A stretch of 64,000 nt of DNA from Yeosuana aromativorans (GCF_014646655.1 NZ_BMNR01000002.1:275942-339941), one strand, 5' to 3'. Counted from the stretch's first letter, positions 18,801-27,987 are shown. The notes: generated by a model not told the origin, from the sequence alone. A program made the numbers and translations.

Positions 18801-19210
18801 AACGACTTATCAGTAGGATTTGGGTTAGTGCTTTTAAAAATAACATCTTTTACTGCCGCGATTAAATCAACATATTGAGCTTGAGCCCCACCTAATCCTT
18901 TCAAGGTTAACTTTCCTTCTATTGAACTCCAAGATGTTGTAATGTTTGGATGATTTCCTGTTAAGGTCAATACATCATATCCTAAATCATATCCTGTTGA
19001 TATTTGGATATAAACAGCCGCTATTGAAGTATCATCAGGATCAACAATATCAAAATCGGTTACCACATTGATTTGGCTTAACGGACAGTACATTTTATTT
19101 CCTGTGGCAGTTAATACCGGTGGTTCATTACTTGTTTGAGCCTTTGTATTATTACATAAAATAAGTCCTGCAATAATAAGCGTCAGAAATATAAATTTTT
19201 TGCCTAACAT
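15899..19210 (-). CDS. Large secreted adhesin with C-type lectin and Ig-like domains and T9SS type B sorting domain
   Basis: A 1103-residue cell-surface protein. A signal peptide (LIIAGLILCNNTKAQ) is followed by a cadherin-like N-terminal module (about 30-140). A C-type lectin-like domain follows at about 155-300, with WTAAKAAAEIRTYFGLQGYL, GWIGGSDAQTEGTWKWVTG and a WND-type calcium-loop region. Next come three Ig-like repeats of the Bacteroidota type (WYDSLTGGNLVSTG; TTTYYVDATSNGC). At least three units carry C-D-x-D-x-x-x-G-F (for example CDEDGVPDGFTDYNLDEAN), which resemble acidic calcium-binding loops. The C-terminus (FFTPNNDGSNDTWQIKG to the last Arg) is the gliding-motility-associated type B T9SS signal. 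A role in adhesion or glycan binding is likely; the ligand is unknown. Confidence 0.9.
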   Translation of the reverse strand: MLGKKFIFLTLIIAGLILCNNTKAQTSNEPPVLTATGNKMYCPLSQINVVTDFDIVDPDDTSIAAVYIQISTGYDLGYDVLTLTGNHPNITTSWSSIEGKLTLKGLGGAQAQYVDLIAAVKDVIFKSTNPNPTDKSFSFTIGDANYLPTTGHYYQYVPALGITWTAAKAAAEIRTYFGLQGYLATITSPEEAQLSGEQAAGAGWIGGSDAQTEGTWKWVTGPENGDIFWIGTGTNGYAPNNAFSFWNTNNFEPNQAGDEDYAHVTAPGVGIPGSWNDLSNTGATSGDYQPKGYIVEYGGMPGDPVLNISASTQIYVNTIDDYTDATRCGPGSVTLQATSLYGTVLWFDAPTGGNQVGSGSSYITPNLKSTTTYYALPSANGCTDGYRTPVVATINTIPTILSITENLVCESGSATLSATASAGVVNWYDSLTGGNLVSTGNSFTTPSLTNTTTYYVDATSNGCTTASKTAVTLTVQKTPIPSTANATQRFCDIDNATVADLQITGSNVLWYDLASGGTPLNQTDQLVTATYYASQTINTCESPIRLPVNVIIDETVVPLNASEIPVLEECDDILDGDDTNGFTTFDLTSNETVLLNGMAATDFSFEYFTDAAYSDPISNPSAFINTVQNGQTIYVRIVNNSHNACYTDTQMDIKVNELPVIQSSIVFKNCDEDGVPDGFTDYNLDEANDVLSNNNSAGLTFSYYATYSNADAGINAISSIYNNASGNTVFARVENVNGCYRIATVNLQVSTTKIPNGFVEELDTCDDDDTIDGFHEFDLTQASNAFISLFPLGQNLSVHYFRNLSDAQLEQNEILNQSAYINETSFSQILYVRVESDDNGTCFGLGPHLLLTVHPRPEFEVDNSAIYCLDNNPITLTTFNPNGSYTYEWEDDNGQIVSDLPYAEVVSGGNYTVVATSGFGCESFPVSFTVVESAIANIGLDDVTIVELSNNNSITINNDNNNLGIGDYEFALDNINGPYQDQPYFDRVGAGSHMIYVKDKNLCGIAELQVFILGFPKFFTPNNDGSNDTWQIKGLGSDYANTSVVSIYDRYGKLIKQLNAKNGAWDGTFNGQKLAASDYWFVAQLVKMTGEVRLFRGHFSLVR

Positions 19211-19367
19211 TAAATATTCAAGAAAATGGAATTTTGCTAAAATTAGTTATTTAAACTATCACTAAGATTAATTCTGCATAACAATCAAAAATAGTCGATG
19301 AAATAGTATTTATAGGTTATTATAGTATTTATTTAAGGGCTTATATGTCTTTTAATAGAAGAGAATA

Positions 19368-20141
19368 TTAAATCTTTTTGGCTTCTTCCCAAAACACATC
19401 CATTTCAGCTAAAGTCATCTCTTTTAAAGGCTTTTTTATTGCTTGTGCTTTTTCTTCTAGGTATTGAAAGCGTTTTGAAAATTTTTTATTGGTTCGTTCC
19501 AGAGCATTTTCTGGATTTATTTTTAAAAACCTAGCATAGTTTACCATTGAAAACAACACATCTCCAAACTCGCTTTCCATGGCATCCTTATTACCTTTAT
19601 CTACTTCTGCCTTAAACTCATTGAGTTCCTCAACGACTTTCTCCCAGACCTGATTGGGCTCTTCCCAATCAAAACCAATTCCTGCTACCTTCTCTTGAAT
19701 TCTATTGGCTTTTACCAGAGCAGGCAAACTGTTGGGAACACCTTCCAATACACTTTTTTTACCTTCCTTTAGCTTTAAATTTTCCCAATTGCGCTTGACA
19801 TCGTCTTCATTTTCAACCTTAACGTCTCCATAGATATGTGGATGTCTGCTAATTAATTTTTCACAAATACCATTACACACATCAGCAATATCAAAATCGT
19901 TGGTCTCACTTCCTATTTTTGAATAGAAAACAATGTGCAACAAAACATCGCCCAATTCCTTTTTAACTTCTTCTAAATCATTATCCAAAATAGCATCACC
20001 TAGCTCATATGTTTCTTCTATAGTTAAATGTCTCAAGGTTTCCATGGTTTGCTTTTTATCCCACGGACATTGCGCACGCAAGTCATCCATAATGGTCAAT
20101 AATCTATCAAAAGCTTTTAGTTGGTTGTCTCTGGAATTCAT
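19368..20141 (-). CDS. mazG: Nucleoside triphosphate pyrophosphohydrolase
   Basis: A cytosolic all-alpha NTP pyrophosphatase that degrades canonical and damaged NTPs and may temper (p)ppGpp responses. The 257 residues contain two tandem MazG domains. The first has CPWDKKQTMETLRHLTIEE followed by the EExxE-12-28-ExxD metal site (TIEETYELGDAI and KKELGDVLLHI). The second has EELNEFKAEV and ESEFGDVLFSMVNYARF. Length and domain order match E. coli MazG. It lies downstream of aconitase on the same strand, separated from it by the terminator at 20201-20228, so it is likely transcribed separately. Confidence 0.95.
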   Translation of the reverse strand: MNSRDNQLKAFDRLLTIMDDLRAQCPWDKKQTMETLRHLTIEETYELGDAILDNDLEEVKKELGDVLLHIVFYSKIGSETNDFDIADVCNGICEKLISRHPHIYGDVKVENEDDVKRNWENLKLKEGKKSVLEGVPNSLPALVKANRIQEKVAGIGFDWEEPNQVWEKVVEELNEFKAEVDKGNKDAMESEFGDVLFSMVNYARFLKINPENALERTNKKFSKRFQYLEEKAQAIKKPLKEMTLAEMDVFWEEAKKI

Positions 20142-20200
20142 ATTACGTGTTTTTGTAAAAATACAATTATAAAAGTTTTTATTGTTGCCCTTAAAACAAA

Positions 20201-20228
20201 AAATCCAGCCTGGAAGCTGGATTTTTTT
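20201..20228. terminator. Bidirectional intrinsic terminator between acn and mazG
   Basis: The stem AAATCCAGC (20201-20209) with GCTGGATTT (20216-20224) has a 6-nt loop and T-rich tracts on both strands. It lies 19 bp beyond the aconitase stop and would end that transcript before mazG. Confidence 0.8.
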
Positions 20229-20246
20229 AATATCTAAAATGACTAT

Positions 20247-22511
20247 TTACGATGCATTTTGCTTTTTAATTAAATTTAAAGCAGACCCCTCATTATACCA
20301 AGCTATTTGTGCATCATTGTAAGTATGATTAAGCTTGATTAAATCTTTACTTCCATCTGCATGAATTGCTTCTAGGGTTAATGGTTTGTCTGGAGCAAAT
20401 TCATTCAAATCAATAAAGTTAAACATATCGTCTTCTTGTATTAAATCATAATCATTTTCATTGGCGAAAGTTAAGGCCAACATACCTTGTTTTTTAAGGT
20501 TAGTTTCATGAATACGTGCAAATGATTTTACAATAACAGCTGCCACACCTAAATGTCTTGGTTCCATAGCGGCATGTTCTCTTGAAGACCCTTCTCCATA
20601 GTTATGGTCACCAACAACAATCGTTTTGATTCCTTTGGCTTTATACTGACGTTGTACATCAGGCACACCACCATATTCACCAGTTAATTGGTTTTTTACA
20701 AAATTTGTTTTTTGGTTGAATGCATTAACAGCTCCAATTAAACAGTTATTTGATATATTATCCAAATGACCGCGGAAACGCAACCAAGGTCCAGCCATGG
20801 AAATATGATCCGTAGTACATTTTCCAAAAGCTTTAATCAATAGTTTAGCACTTTCAATTTTTGATCCAATTGGTTCAAAAGGCTCCAATAATTGCAAACG
20901 TTCTGATGTTGGACTAACAGATACTTTTACACCACTACCATCTTCCATAGGTTTTACATAACCAGCGTCTTCAACAGCAAATCCAGTTGGTGGTAATTCA
21001 ATTCCTTTTGGCTCGTCCAATTTAACTTCAACACCTTCTTCATTGATAAGCGTATCTGTCATAGGATTAAAATCCAATCGTCCCGAAATGGCGATTGCCG
21101 CAACCATCTCCGGTGATCCTACAAAGGCATGTGTATTTGGATTGCCATCTGCACGTTTTGAAAAGTTTCTGTTAAAAGAATGTACAATGGTATTTTTTTC
21201 ATCACCTTTTACATCACTTCTATCCCATTGACCAATACATGGTCCACAAGCATTGGTAAATATCGTGGCATCCAAATCTTCAAAAATCTTTAGAATACCA
21301 TCACGTTCTGCCGTATATCTAATTTGTTCAGACCCTGGATTGATTCCAAAGTCAGATTTTGGTTTTATTTTTTTGTCAACAGCTTGTTTAGCTATGGAAG
21401 AGGCACGCGTTAAATCTTCATAAGAAGAATTGGTACAAGACCCTATCAATCCCCAATCCACTTTAATAGGCCAACCATTAGCTCTTGCTTTTTCTCCAAG
21501 CTCACCAACAGGTGTTGCTAAATCTGGAGTAAAAGGACCATTTAGATGTGGTTTTAAAGTATCTAAATCCAATTCAATTACTTGATCGAAATATTGCTCA
21601 GGATTGGCATATACTTCTGGGTCGGCAGTTAAATACTCTTTTACTTTGTTTGCAGCATCTGCTACATCAGCTCTGTCTGTAGCGCGTAAATAACGCTCCA
21701 TAGACTCATCATATCCAAAAGTTGATGTGGTAGCACCTATTTCTGCGCCCATATTACAAATGGTTCCTTTTCCTGTGCAGGACATGGATTTTGCTCCAGG
21801 TCCAAAATATTCAACAATAGCACCAGTTCCTCCTTTTACAGTAAGAATACCTGCTACTTTAAGAATCACATCCTTGGCTGATGTCCAACCATTAAGCTTT
21901 CCTATTAACTTAACCCCAATGAGTTTTGGAAATTTTAATTCCCAAGCCATCCCGGCCATTACATCAACTGCATCTGCTCCACCTACACCAATGGCCACCA
22001 TACCTAATCCGCCGGCATTAACCGTATGAGAGTCTGTTCCAATCATCATACCGCCTGGAAACGCATAGTTTTCCAATACGACTTGATGAATAATTCCTGC
22101 TCCTGGTTTCCAAAATCCAATACCATATTTGTTTGATACTGAAGCAAGAAAATCAAAAACTTCATTGCTGGTTTCATTGGCGCGTTTCAAATCTAATGCA
22201 GCACCTTGTTTGGCTTGAATCAAATGATCACAATGTACTGTAGTTGGCACGGCTACCTTAGGTTTTCCTGCTTGCATAAATTGTAATAAAGCCATTTGGG
22301 CAGTAGCATCTTGACACGCAATCCTATCTGGTGCAAAATCAACATAATCCTTGCCTCTTACAAAGGCTTTTGTAGGACTTCCATCCCAAAGATGTGAATA
22401 CAAAATCTTTTCAGAAAGGGTCAATGGTTTACCTACTATTTCACGAGCTTTATCAACGTGTTCAGCCATTTTGCTGTATACGCCCTTAATCATGTCGATG
22501 TCAAATGCCAT
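20247..22511 (-). CDS. acn: Aconitate hydratase, mitochondrial type
   Basis: The TCA-cycle enzyme that interconverts citrate and isocitrate using a [4Fe-4S] cluster, cytosolic. The 754-residue length and the early [36 protein letters not shown] and [10 protein letters not shown] segments match the mitochondrial/AcnA-mito subclass. Cluster cysteines are visible in [10 protein letters not shown] and in the CGPC of [12 protein letters not shown]. The C-terminal swivel domain has [15 protein letters not shown] with the catalytic Ser and Arg. It is a monocistronic unit: its own promoter lies at 22551-22558, a palindrome lies further upstream, and a terminator follows. Confidence 0.96.
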   Translation of the reverse strand: MAFDIDMIKGVYSKMAEHVDKAREIVGKPLTLSEKILYSHLWDGSPTKAFVRGKDYVDFAPDRIACQDATAQMALLQFMQAGKPKVAVPTTVHCDHLIQAKQGAALDLKRANETSNEVFDFLASVSNKYGIGFWKPGAGIIHQVVLENYAFPGGMMIGTDSHTVNAGGLGMVAIGVGGADAVDVMAGMAWELKFPKLIGVKLIGKLNGWTSAKDVILKVAGILTVKGGTGAIVEYFGPGAKSMSCTGKGTICNMGAEIGATTSTFGYDESMERYLRATDRADVADAANKVKEYLTADPEVYANPEQYFDQVIELDLDTLKPHLNGPFTPDLATPVGELGEKARANGWPIKVDWGLIGSCTNSSYEDLTRASSIAKQAVDKKIKPKSDFGINPGSEQIRYTAERDGILKIFEDLDATIFTNACGPCIGQWDRSDVKGDEKNTIVHSFNRNFSKRADGNPNTHAFVGSPEMVAAIAISGRLDFNPMTDTLINEEGVEVKLDEPKGIELPPTGFAVEDAGYVKPMEDGSGVKVSVSPTSERLQLLEPFEPIGSKIESAKLLIKAFGKCTTDHISMAGPWLRFRGHLDNISNNCLIGAVNAFNQKTNFVKNQLTGEYGGVPDVQRQYKAKGIKTIVVGDHNYGEGSSREHAAMEPRHLGVAAVIVKSFARIHETNLKKQGMLALTFANENDYDLIQEDDMFNFIDLNEFAPDKPLTLEAIHADGSKDLIKLNHTYNDAQIAWYNEGSALNLIKKQNAS

Positions 22512-22550
22512 AAGTTCTATTAAATTTATTTTGGTTTATAAAAAGTGTTG

Positions 22551-22558
22551 CAAATTTA
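22551..22558 (-). promoter_or_regulatory. -7 promoter element for acn
   Basis: On the minus strand TAAATTTG matches TAnnTTTG, about 40 bp before the aconitase ATG. Confidence 0.5.
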
Positions 22559-22588
22559 TGAAATTAATGCAAAGTTTTAAAAATAATA

Positions 22589-22601
22589 GACGTAATACGT
22601 C
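22589..22601. promoter_or_regulatory. Perfect 6-1-6 palindrome upstream of acn, candidate operator
   Basis: GACGTAATACGTC is a perfect inverted repeat with one central base. It lies about 30 bp upstream of the acn -7 element, that is, around -45 relative to the expected start of transcription, a position typical of activators. No cognate regulator was recognised. Confidence 0.4.
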
Positions 22602-22710
22602 AATACTTTATATTAATTTATAATAAAACTATAATAAAATAGTATGATTGTATTTTTTTCATCTTTTTGAGAAAAAAATACCAATTTAGCAACCGTAATG
22701 ATTTAGTTAT

Positions 22711-23664
22711 TTAAAACAAACTCCTTATTATCTGGTCGTCGGTTATACCTTCAGCTTCTGCTTTGTAGTTTTTAATGATCCGATGCCTAAGAATGCTGCT
22801 TGCAACGGCTTGGACATCTTCAATGTCTGGAGAAAATTTACCGTGAATGGCCGCATGCGTTTTGGCAGCCAAAATTAAGTTTTGTGAAGCACGAGGACCA
22901 GCTCCCCAATCCAAATAGTTTTTAACCAAGTCACTCGCCGATTGACTGTTTGGTCTTGTTTTGCCTACCATGGATACCGCGTACTCAATGACGTTATCAG
23001 CAACAGGGATACGACGTATGAGATGTTGAAACTCTATAATATCATCTGCTGTAAACAATGCATTGACTTTTTGTTTATCATCAGTCGTTGTGGATTTGAC
23101 CACCTGTACTTCTTCTTCAAATGAAGGGTAATCTAAATTTACAGCAAACATGAAGCGGTCTAATTGAGCTTCTGGCAGTGGATACGTGCCTTCTTGTTCT
23201 ATTGGGTTTTGGGTGGCTAGCACAAAATAAGGCAAACTCAACTCATAATGATGGCCAGCAACAGTTACGGCGCGCTCTTGCATGGCTTCCAATAGAGCTG
23301 CTTGCGTTTTTGGTGGCGTTCTATTGATTTCGTCTGCTAAAATAATATTGGAAAAAATAGGACCTTTTACAAAATGGAAATGCCTGTTTTCATCTAAGAT
23401 TTCACTTCCAAGGATATCACTGGGCATCAAATCTGGTGTAAATTGAATCCGTTTAAAATCCAGTCCAAGAGCCTGTGCAATAGTATTGACCATTAAGGTT
23501 TTTGCCAATCCGGGAACACCAATAAGCAAGGAATGACCACCAGAAAAAATAGAAATCAATATTTGATTTACAACATCATCTTGACCAACTATAATCTTGG
23601 CAATTTCAGTTTTTAAATCTTGATATTTTTTTACAAATTGTTTAATGGCAGCTACATCAGACAT
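22711..23664 (-). CDS. MoxR-family AAA+ ATPase
   Basis: A 317-residue cytosolic chaperone-like ATPase. The Walker A motif is GVPGLAKTLM, Walker B is ILADEINRTPPKTQAALLEAMQE, and the sensor region is ATQNPIEQEGTYPLPEAQLDRFMF, followed by the C-terminal lid domain. MoxR proteins usually remodel or activate partner complexes together with von Willebrand factor A-domain proteins. Here no vWA gene is adjacent. Instead it is the last gene of an operon with three SurA/PpiD-like proteins, starting 3 bp after the SurA-like stop. This suggests a link to envelope quality control, which is inference. Confidence 0.92.
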   Translation of the reverse strand: MSDVAAIKQFVKKYQDLKTEIAKIIVGQDDVVNQILISIFSGGHSLLIGVPGLAKTLMVNTIAQALGLDFKRIQFTPDLMPSDILGSEILDENRHFHFVKGPIFSNIILADEINRTPPKTQAALLEAMQERAVTVAGHHYELSLPYFVLATQNPIEQEGTYPLPEAQLDRFMFAVNLDYPSFEEEVQVVKSTTTDDKQKVNALFTADDIIEFQHLIRRIPVADNVIEYAVSMVGKTRPNSQSASDLVKNYLDWGAGPRASQNLILAAKTHAAIHGKFSPDIEDVQAVASSILRHRIIKNYKAEAEGITDDQIIRSLF

Positions 23665-23667
23665 ATA

Positions 23668-25116
23668 TTATTTTTTTAACCAATTACTTGCAAAATCACA
23701 ATCTTTATAGGCGTCCGCTATTTTTATATAGGTATCCATAATCTTATCATTTTGCCATTTTTCTATAGCTTTAAGTTTTTTCTCGTTAAGCGCCTGTTCT
23801 TTGATTTTCAAATAATCTCGGGCATAATCGGCTACGTGCTCATCTATTCTGTCTGTAACCATTAATATTTTAAACTTAACTTTTCCGGTCCTATCCGTTT
23901 CTGTTTGCACCAAACTAACTTCACCGTCTTTTAAGTTCTGAATTTGCGAATATAACTCTGGATCCATTTTTGTCAATTCAAAATTATAATCTTGGGTCTG
24001 TGGATTTATCAATTGTCCGCCGTCATTCCTTGTCTCTTTTTCATCACTTGATTCCCGTGCTGCATCTGCGAACGAAATATCACCATCAACAATACGCTGT
24101 CTTATTTTTTCAATACGCTCACGCGCTTCTTTGATGGCCTCATCAGACACTTTTGGAATCAACAAAATATGTCTTATATCATACTCTTGCCCTCTGATTT
24201 TTTCACAATAGATAATATGATATCCAAAATCGGTTTCAAACGGTTCTGATATTTCACCTTCTTGAAGTGAAAAAGCTACTTGCCTGAACTCCTTGACCAT
24301 TCTTGGTTTTTTCCTGTCCAAAGTATATTTTCCACCTGTACTTATGGATGCCTTATCATCTGAATACAATACTACTTTTGAACGAAAACTGGCACCGTTT
24401 TCAAGTACATCGGCTTTAAATTGTTTTAACTGGTTGATAACGCGCTGCTTCTCTTCTTCGGTGACTTTTGGCTCTACAACAATTTGTGCCACCTTAAGTT
24501 CGGTTCCAAATGTAGGACGCTCGTCTTTTGGTATTTTATTGAAAAACTCCCTGACTTCCTCTGGTGTTACCTCAACATCCTCAACTATTTTAGCCTGCAT
24601 TTTTCTGGCCAATTCATTGTTTTTGTTGATTTCAAACATTTCCTCTCTCAAGCTTTTTTCGTCTTCCTTATTATAAATCTCCAATAGCTTCTCCATGGAA
24701 CCGTTGGTTGATTGCAAAAATTGCTCGATTTGATAATCTATATTTTGACGAATTTCTGCATCTGATACTGGCAAACTATCCTGTATTGCATGGTGAGCAT
24801 ATAATTTATCTTCCAGTAACTTACCAAACAATTGGCATCTTGGTATTTCTTTGGTATTTACACCTTGTGCTTGCAATTGAAGGTATGCCTTATCGATATC
24901 AGAATCCAAAATGATAAAATCGCCCACAACGGCGGCAACGCCATCAACTTTTACTGGTTTAAAGGTGTTTGTGGTATCTTTTACTTGAGGGGTTGCAATG
25001 GTTTTTACAGAGTCTATTGCCTTGATGGTGTCTTTTACTTCATCATTGATAATCTCTTGAGCTGATGTAACGTGAATTGCAAACAACGTTACGGTTAAAG
25101 CTAATATGTGTTTCAA
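23668..25116 (-). CDS. SurA-like periplasmic peptidyl-prolyl isomerase with two parvulin domains
   Basis: A periplasmic chaperone for outer-membrane proteins. I favour a TTG start at 25116, which gives a clean signal peptide (KHILALTVTLFAIHVTSA, then Q) and lies 1 bp after the upstream stop; an in-frame ATG at 25155 would overlap the upstream gene by 38 bp. The mature part has a SurA-type N-terminal helical domain (VAAVVGDFIILDSDIDKAY onward). A first parvulin-like domain follows (ELKVAQIVV to FGYHIIYCEK), then a second (YDIRHILLIPK to FKILMVTDRID) and a helical tail. Length is about 482 residues with this start. It is the third gene of a four-gene operon. Confidence 0.9.
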   Translation of the reverse strand: MKHILALTVTLFAIHVTSAQEIINDEVKDTIKAIDSVKTIATPQVKDTTNTFKPVKVDGVAAVVGDFIILDSDIDKAYLQLQAQGVNTKEIPRCQLFGKLLEDKLYAHHAIQDSLPVSDAEIRQNIDYQIEQFLQSTNGSMEKLLEIYNKEDEKSLREEMFEINKNNELARKMQAKIVEDVEVTPEEVREFFNKIPKDERPTFGTELKVAQIVVEPKVTEEEKQRVINQLKQFKADVLENGASFRSKVVLYSDDKASISTGGKYTLDRKKPRMVKEFRQVAFSLQEGEISEPFETDFGYHIIYCEKIRGQEYDIRHILLIPKVSDEAIKEARERIEKIRQRIVDGDISFADAARESSDEKETRNDGGQLINPQTQDYNFELTKMDPELYSQIQNLKDGEVSLVQTETDRTGKVKFKILMVTDRIDEHVADYARDYLKIKEQALNEKKLKAIEKWQNDKIMDTYIKIADAYKDCDFASNWLKK

Positions 25117-25117
25117 A

Positions 25118-25972
25118 TTAATTGTAAATTTCGAATTGATTGTTCTTAATGGCATCCTTTGTGATATCTTTTTCTAATTCTTTAATGAGTTCCAATTTTC
25201 TCTTATTGATAACAATTTGATCTATGGTTGGCTTAACGTATTCCAACGGTGCTGTATCGTTACGCAATAAGACATCATTTATCTGCATCAAATATACTCC
25301 TAATGAATCTTTGAGCTGTACAAAATTAGATTTTTTTAACAGTTCATTTTTGTTTTCAGCATTTATGACCGGAATTTTATTTATTACTTGGCTTACCTTG
25401 ATCCAAATGGAGTCATTCAATGAATAGGATTTAAACTGAATGGATATGGAATCCAGTTGTTTTTTGTCCTCACTATTGAACCGTTTGAACTTTTGTTCTA
25501 TGTTTTTAAAATCTATGATGTTTTGATTAACATGTATATAACGAAACTTGATAAGTTCTTCATTTAACTTAAACACATCCTTGTTGGCGTTGTAATATTC
25601 TTCTGCTTCTTCTTGGGTCACCGTGCTATCAATGTTTCTTTCTACCAATGCTTCAACATATGCTTTGGTATATAAATCATTTTTGTACTGCACAACCAGT
25701 TTATCAAACGCATCTTGTTGGCTTTGGCTTAAGTTTAATTTGGCACCATCAACCAGCAATTGTTGCGTTGCCCAACGCTTAATAAAGTTTTGAACCAACA
25801 GTGTACTGTCTTCCTTGGAAGTACCCTCGGTCACTAAATCTTTTATATCATCATAATATAGGTACGTATCATTTACTCGAGCCACACGAATCCTGTCGTC
25901 CGTTTCCTTAAAGAATTTACAGGACGTAACTGCTACTAACAGCAACAATATGATGTATAACCTAGATTTCAC
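25118..25972 (-). CDS. SurA/PpiD-like lipoprotein with a degenerate parvulin region
   Basis: A 284-residue predicted lipoprotein: the signal MKSRLYIILLLLVAVTSC ends in a lipobox with Cys18. The following part resembles the SurA N-terminal helical chaperone domain (RVNDTYLYYDDIKDLV, then LVQNFIKRWATQQLLVDGA). Where a parvulin domain would be (about 130-240), only weak similarity remains: YNANKDVFKLNEELIKFRYIHV at its start and FVQLKDSLGVYLMQINDVL at its end. It probably retains chaperone but not isomerase activity. The start is GTG directly after the stop of the upstream two-parvulin gene, implying tight coupling. Confidence 0.75.
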   Translation of the reverse strand: MKSRLYIILLLLVAVTSCKFFKETDDRIRVARVNDTYLYYDDIKDLVTEGTSKEDSTLLVQNFIKRWATQQLLVDGAKLNLSQSQQDAFDKLVVQYKNDLYTKAYVEALVERNIDSTVTQEEAEEYYNANKDVFKLNEELIKFRYIHVNQNIIDFKNIEQKFKRFNSEDKKQLDSISIQFKSYSLNDSIWIKVSQVINKIPVINAENKNELLKKSNFVQLKDSLGVYLMQINDVLLRNDTAPLEYVKPTIDQIVINKRKLELIKELEKDITKDAIKNNQFEIYN

Positions 25973-27931
25973 TTAATTCTTGTTGTTTAATTCTGACCTA
26001 ACTTTATCCAGAACTTGTTGATTAATGGACACATTATATTTATGGCGTAGATCGTCAATCCATTTATTTTCTTTATATGTTTGATAATCACTGATGATGG
26101 CTCCCTTGGCTTCATCAAAAGACTTCAACGTACTTGGAAAGATATCCTTTACTTGAACGATGACATAGGAGTCATTGTGTTTGTAAATTTTTGAAATTCC
26201 TTTTTTAAATTTAAAATGGGGAGGCAATGCCTGATTTTGAGCATCCATAACAGACATCGTAAAAATAACCTGCACTTTGCCGTTTGTATTAAACTTAGCT
26301 TTAATCGTGTCAAGATCGGTGCCTTTTTGTAATAATTTTGCAACGCTTTTTAAAACATCTTGGTCAGTTGATGATGCCACAACAGCATCAATTCTATCTG
26401 GCCAAACATAAGCGTCTTTATGAGCCTTATAATAATTTTCTATTTCCGTTGTATCAGTTTTAGAAGCATTCCATATTGTTGAATCCATAAGGTCAAATAA
26501 CAATAGTCCATCACGGTATTCATTTACTATATTTGCAAAATCCTTGTTTTCAAATTCTAGATGGTCTTCTTGATATTGCATTAAGTTTTGAAACAAAAAA
26601 TCGTGATACAGTTTTGAAATAAGGTCTTTAAATGATGATTTAGCTTGACCTGTTCTTTGGCTGTCAACCAAATAATCCCCAAAATCCTGAAATGTCAATT
26701 GCTTTTCGCCAATTGTAACCAACGGTTGCTTTTTCTCAAAATTGTTAGGAAGTTTCCAAGTTCTTTTAAAATAGTCATCATTTAAAATAGACTCAAAATA
26801 ATCTAATACAGGTTGCTTATCTGTTATATGGTACTTCAATTTTAACTTGTCAAACAAGGCATCATCAATTAAATGAGACCTATCGTCACGTTTCACCTTC
26901 ATTTCCAGTTCTGGTTTCATATCCAAAAAAGGTTGAACCGGTTTTTTATCATATAACTTGATGATATGCCAACCAAATTTTGATTGGACTGGTTTTGAAA
27001 TGTCACCAATGTTTTTCAAACCAAATGCAGCCTCTTCAAATACTTGTGAACTTAATTGACCGGCCGAAAACGGCGAAAGCATCCCGCCTTTATTGGCAGA
27101 ACTAGGATCTTCAGAAAACTGTTTGGCCAAAGCCTCAAAATCCTCACCTTGCTGTAATTTTTTATAAATGTCATTGATGCGTGTTTCTGCCGCATTGGAA
27201 ATGGAATCACCTTGTTTATTGGCTACCATGATATGTGCAACGGTAACTTCTCCGCGGGATTTTCGCTTTTCATACACCTTTAAAATGTGATACCCAAAAC
27301 GAGTCCTAAACGGCATTGAAATCTCACCAACTTTGGCGTTGTAAGCAGCACTTTCAAAAGGATATACCATTCTGAAGGCAGAAAAATAACCCAAATCCTC
27401 GCCAAAAATGGTTTGCCCGTTATGGACTTCCTTTCTTACCTTATCAAACCCTTCCTTGATTGCCCTGTCACGTAATTTCATGATGTTGTTGTAGGCCACC
27501 AAAGTATCTTGTGGACTGGCATTCTCTGGAAGCCTAACCAATATATGGCTCACTTTTACTTCATTTAAAATTCTGTCATAAGCTTCCTTGACCAAGGATT
27601 CCGTTATGGTTGTGTCGGTTACAAAATTTTGTGCGAGTTGTTTTTTATAGCTATCCAGCTCTCTTTTATAAGATGTTTTATTTTGAAGACCTAATGATTC
27701 TGCTTCTTTCAACTTAAGTTTATAATTAGTGAAAAGCGTTAAATACTCATCAATATTTTTTTGGGATTCATCTTGAACAAGATCCAAGTTTTTATTGTAA
27801 ACCCTAATGAATTCTGAAGCATAAACTGGCTCGTCATCAATGGTAAAAAGAACATCTTTTGAATTGGATTGCGACTGAACTTTTGAAAACAGCAAAACCG
27901 CTGCTAAGAGCGTGACATGTCGTAAGGTCAT
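25973..27931 (-). CDS. Periplasmic peptidyl-prolyl isomerase (SurA/PpiD-like) with two parvulin domains
   Basis: A 652-residue exported protein with a signal peptide (LLAAVLLFSKVQSQ) and a SurA-type N-terminal helical region (VLFTIDDEPVYASEFIRVYNKN). There are two parvulin domains: the first with KVSHILVRLPEN and FGYHILKVYEKR, the second with TVAHIMVANK and FGWHIIKLYDKK. About 290 C-terminal residues follow, including a second helical chaperone-like part (TIGEKQLTFQDFGDYLVDS). It is the first gene of the operon, with a good promoter at 27958-27987. The expected role is folding or delivery of outer-membrane and T9SS proteins. Confidence 0.9.
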   Translation of the reverse strand: MTLRHVTLLAAVLLFSKVQSQSNSKDVLFTIDDEPVYASEFIRVYNKNLDLVQDESQKNIDEYLTLFTNYKLKLKEAESLGLQNKTSYKRELDSYKKQLAQNFVTDTTITESLVKEAYDRILNEVKVSHILVRLPENASPQDTLVAYNNIMKLRDRAIKEGFDKVRKEVHNGQTIFGEDLGYFSAFRMVYPFESAAYNAKVGEISMPFRTRFGYHILKVYEKRKSRGEVTVAHIMVANKQGDSISNAAETRINDIYKKLQQGEDFEALAKQFSEDPSSANKGGMLSPFSAGQLSSQVFEEAAFGLKNIGDISKPVQSKFGWHIIKLYDKKPVQPFLDMKPELEMKVKRDDRSHLIDDALFDKLKLKYHITDKQPVLDYFESILNDDYFKRTWKLPNNFEKKQPLVTIGEKQLTFQDFGDYLVDSQRTGQAKSSFKDLISKLYHDFLFQNLMQYQEDHLEFENKDFANIVNEYRDGLLLFDLMDSTIWNASKTDTTEIENYYKAHKDAYVWPDRIDAVVASSTDQDVLKSVAKLLQKGTDLDTIKAKFNTNGKVQVIFTMSVMDAQNQALPPHFKFKKGISKIYKHNDSYVIVQVKDIFPSTLKSFDEAKGAIISDYQTYKENKWIDDLRHKYNVSINQQVLDKVRSELNNKN

Positions 27932-27957
27932 TTAAGGATAAATTAAAACTATTGGTA

Positions 27958-27987
27958 CAAAAATAGCAATATAAACCTATATTACAA
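27958..27987 (-). promoter_or_regulatory. Promoter of the PPIase operon (-33 TTG and -7 element)
   Basis: On the minus strand TTG (27987-27985) and TATTTTTG (27965-27958) are separated by 19 bp, which fits the Bacteroidota sigma-ABfr consensus. The ATG lies 26 bp downstream of the -7 element. Confidence 0.65.

Noticed and set aside
15899-19210. Several open frames on the plus strand within the adhesin gene
   Set aside because: They are opposite-strand shadows of a repetitive coding sequence and show no family motifs or start signals.
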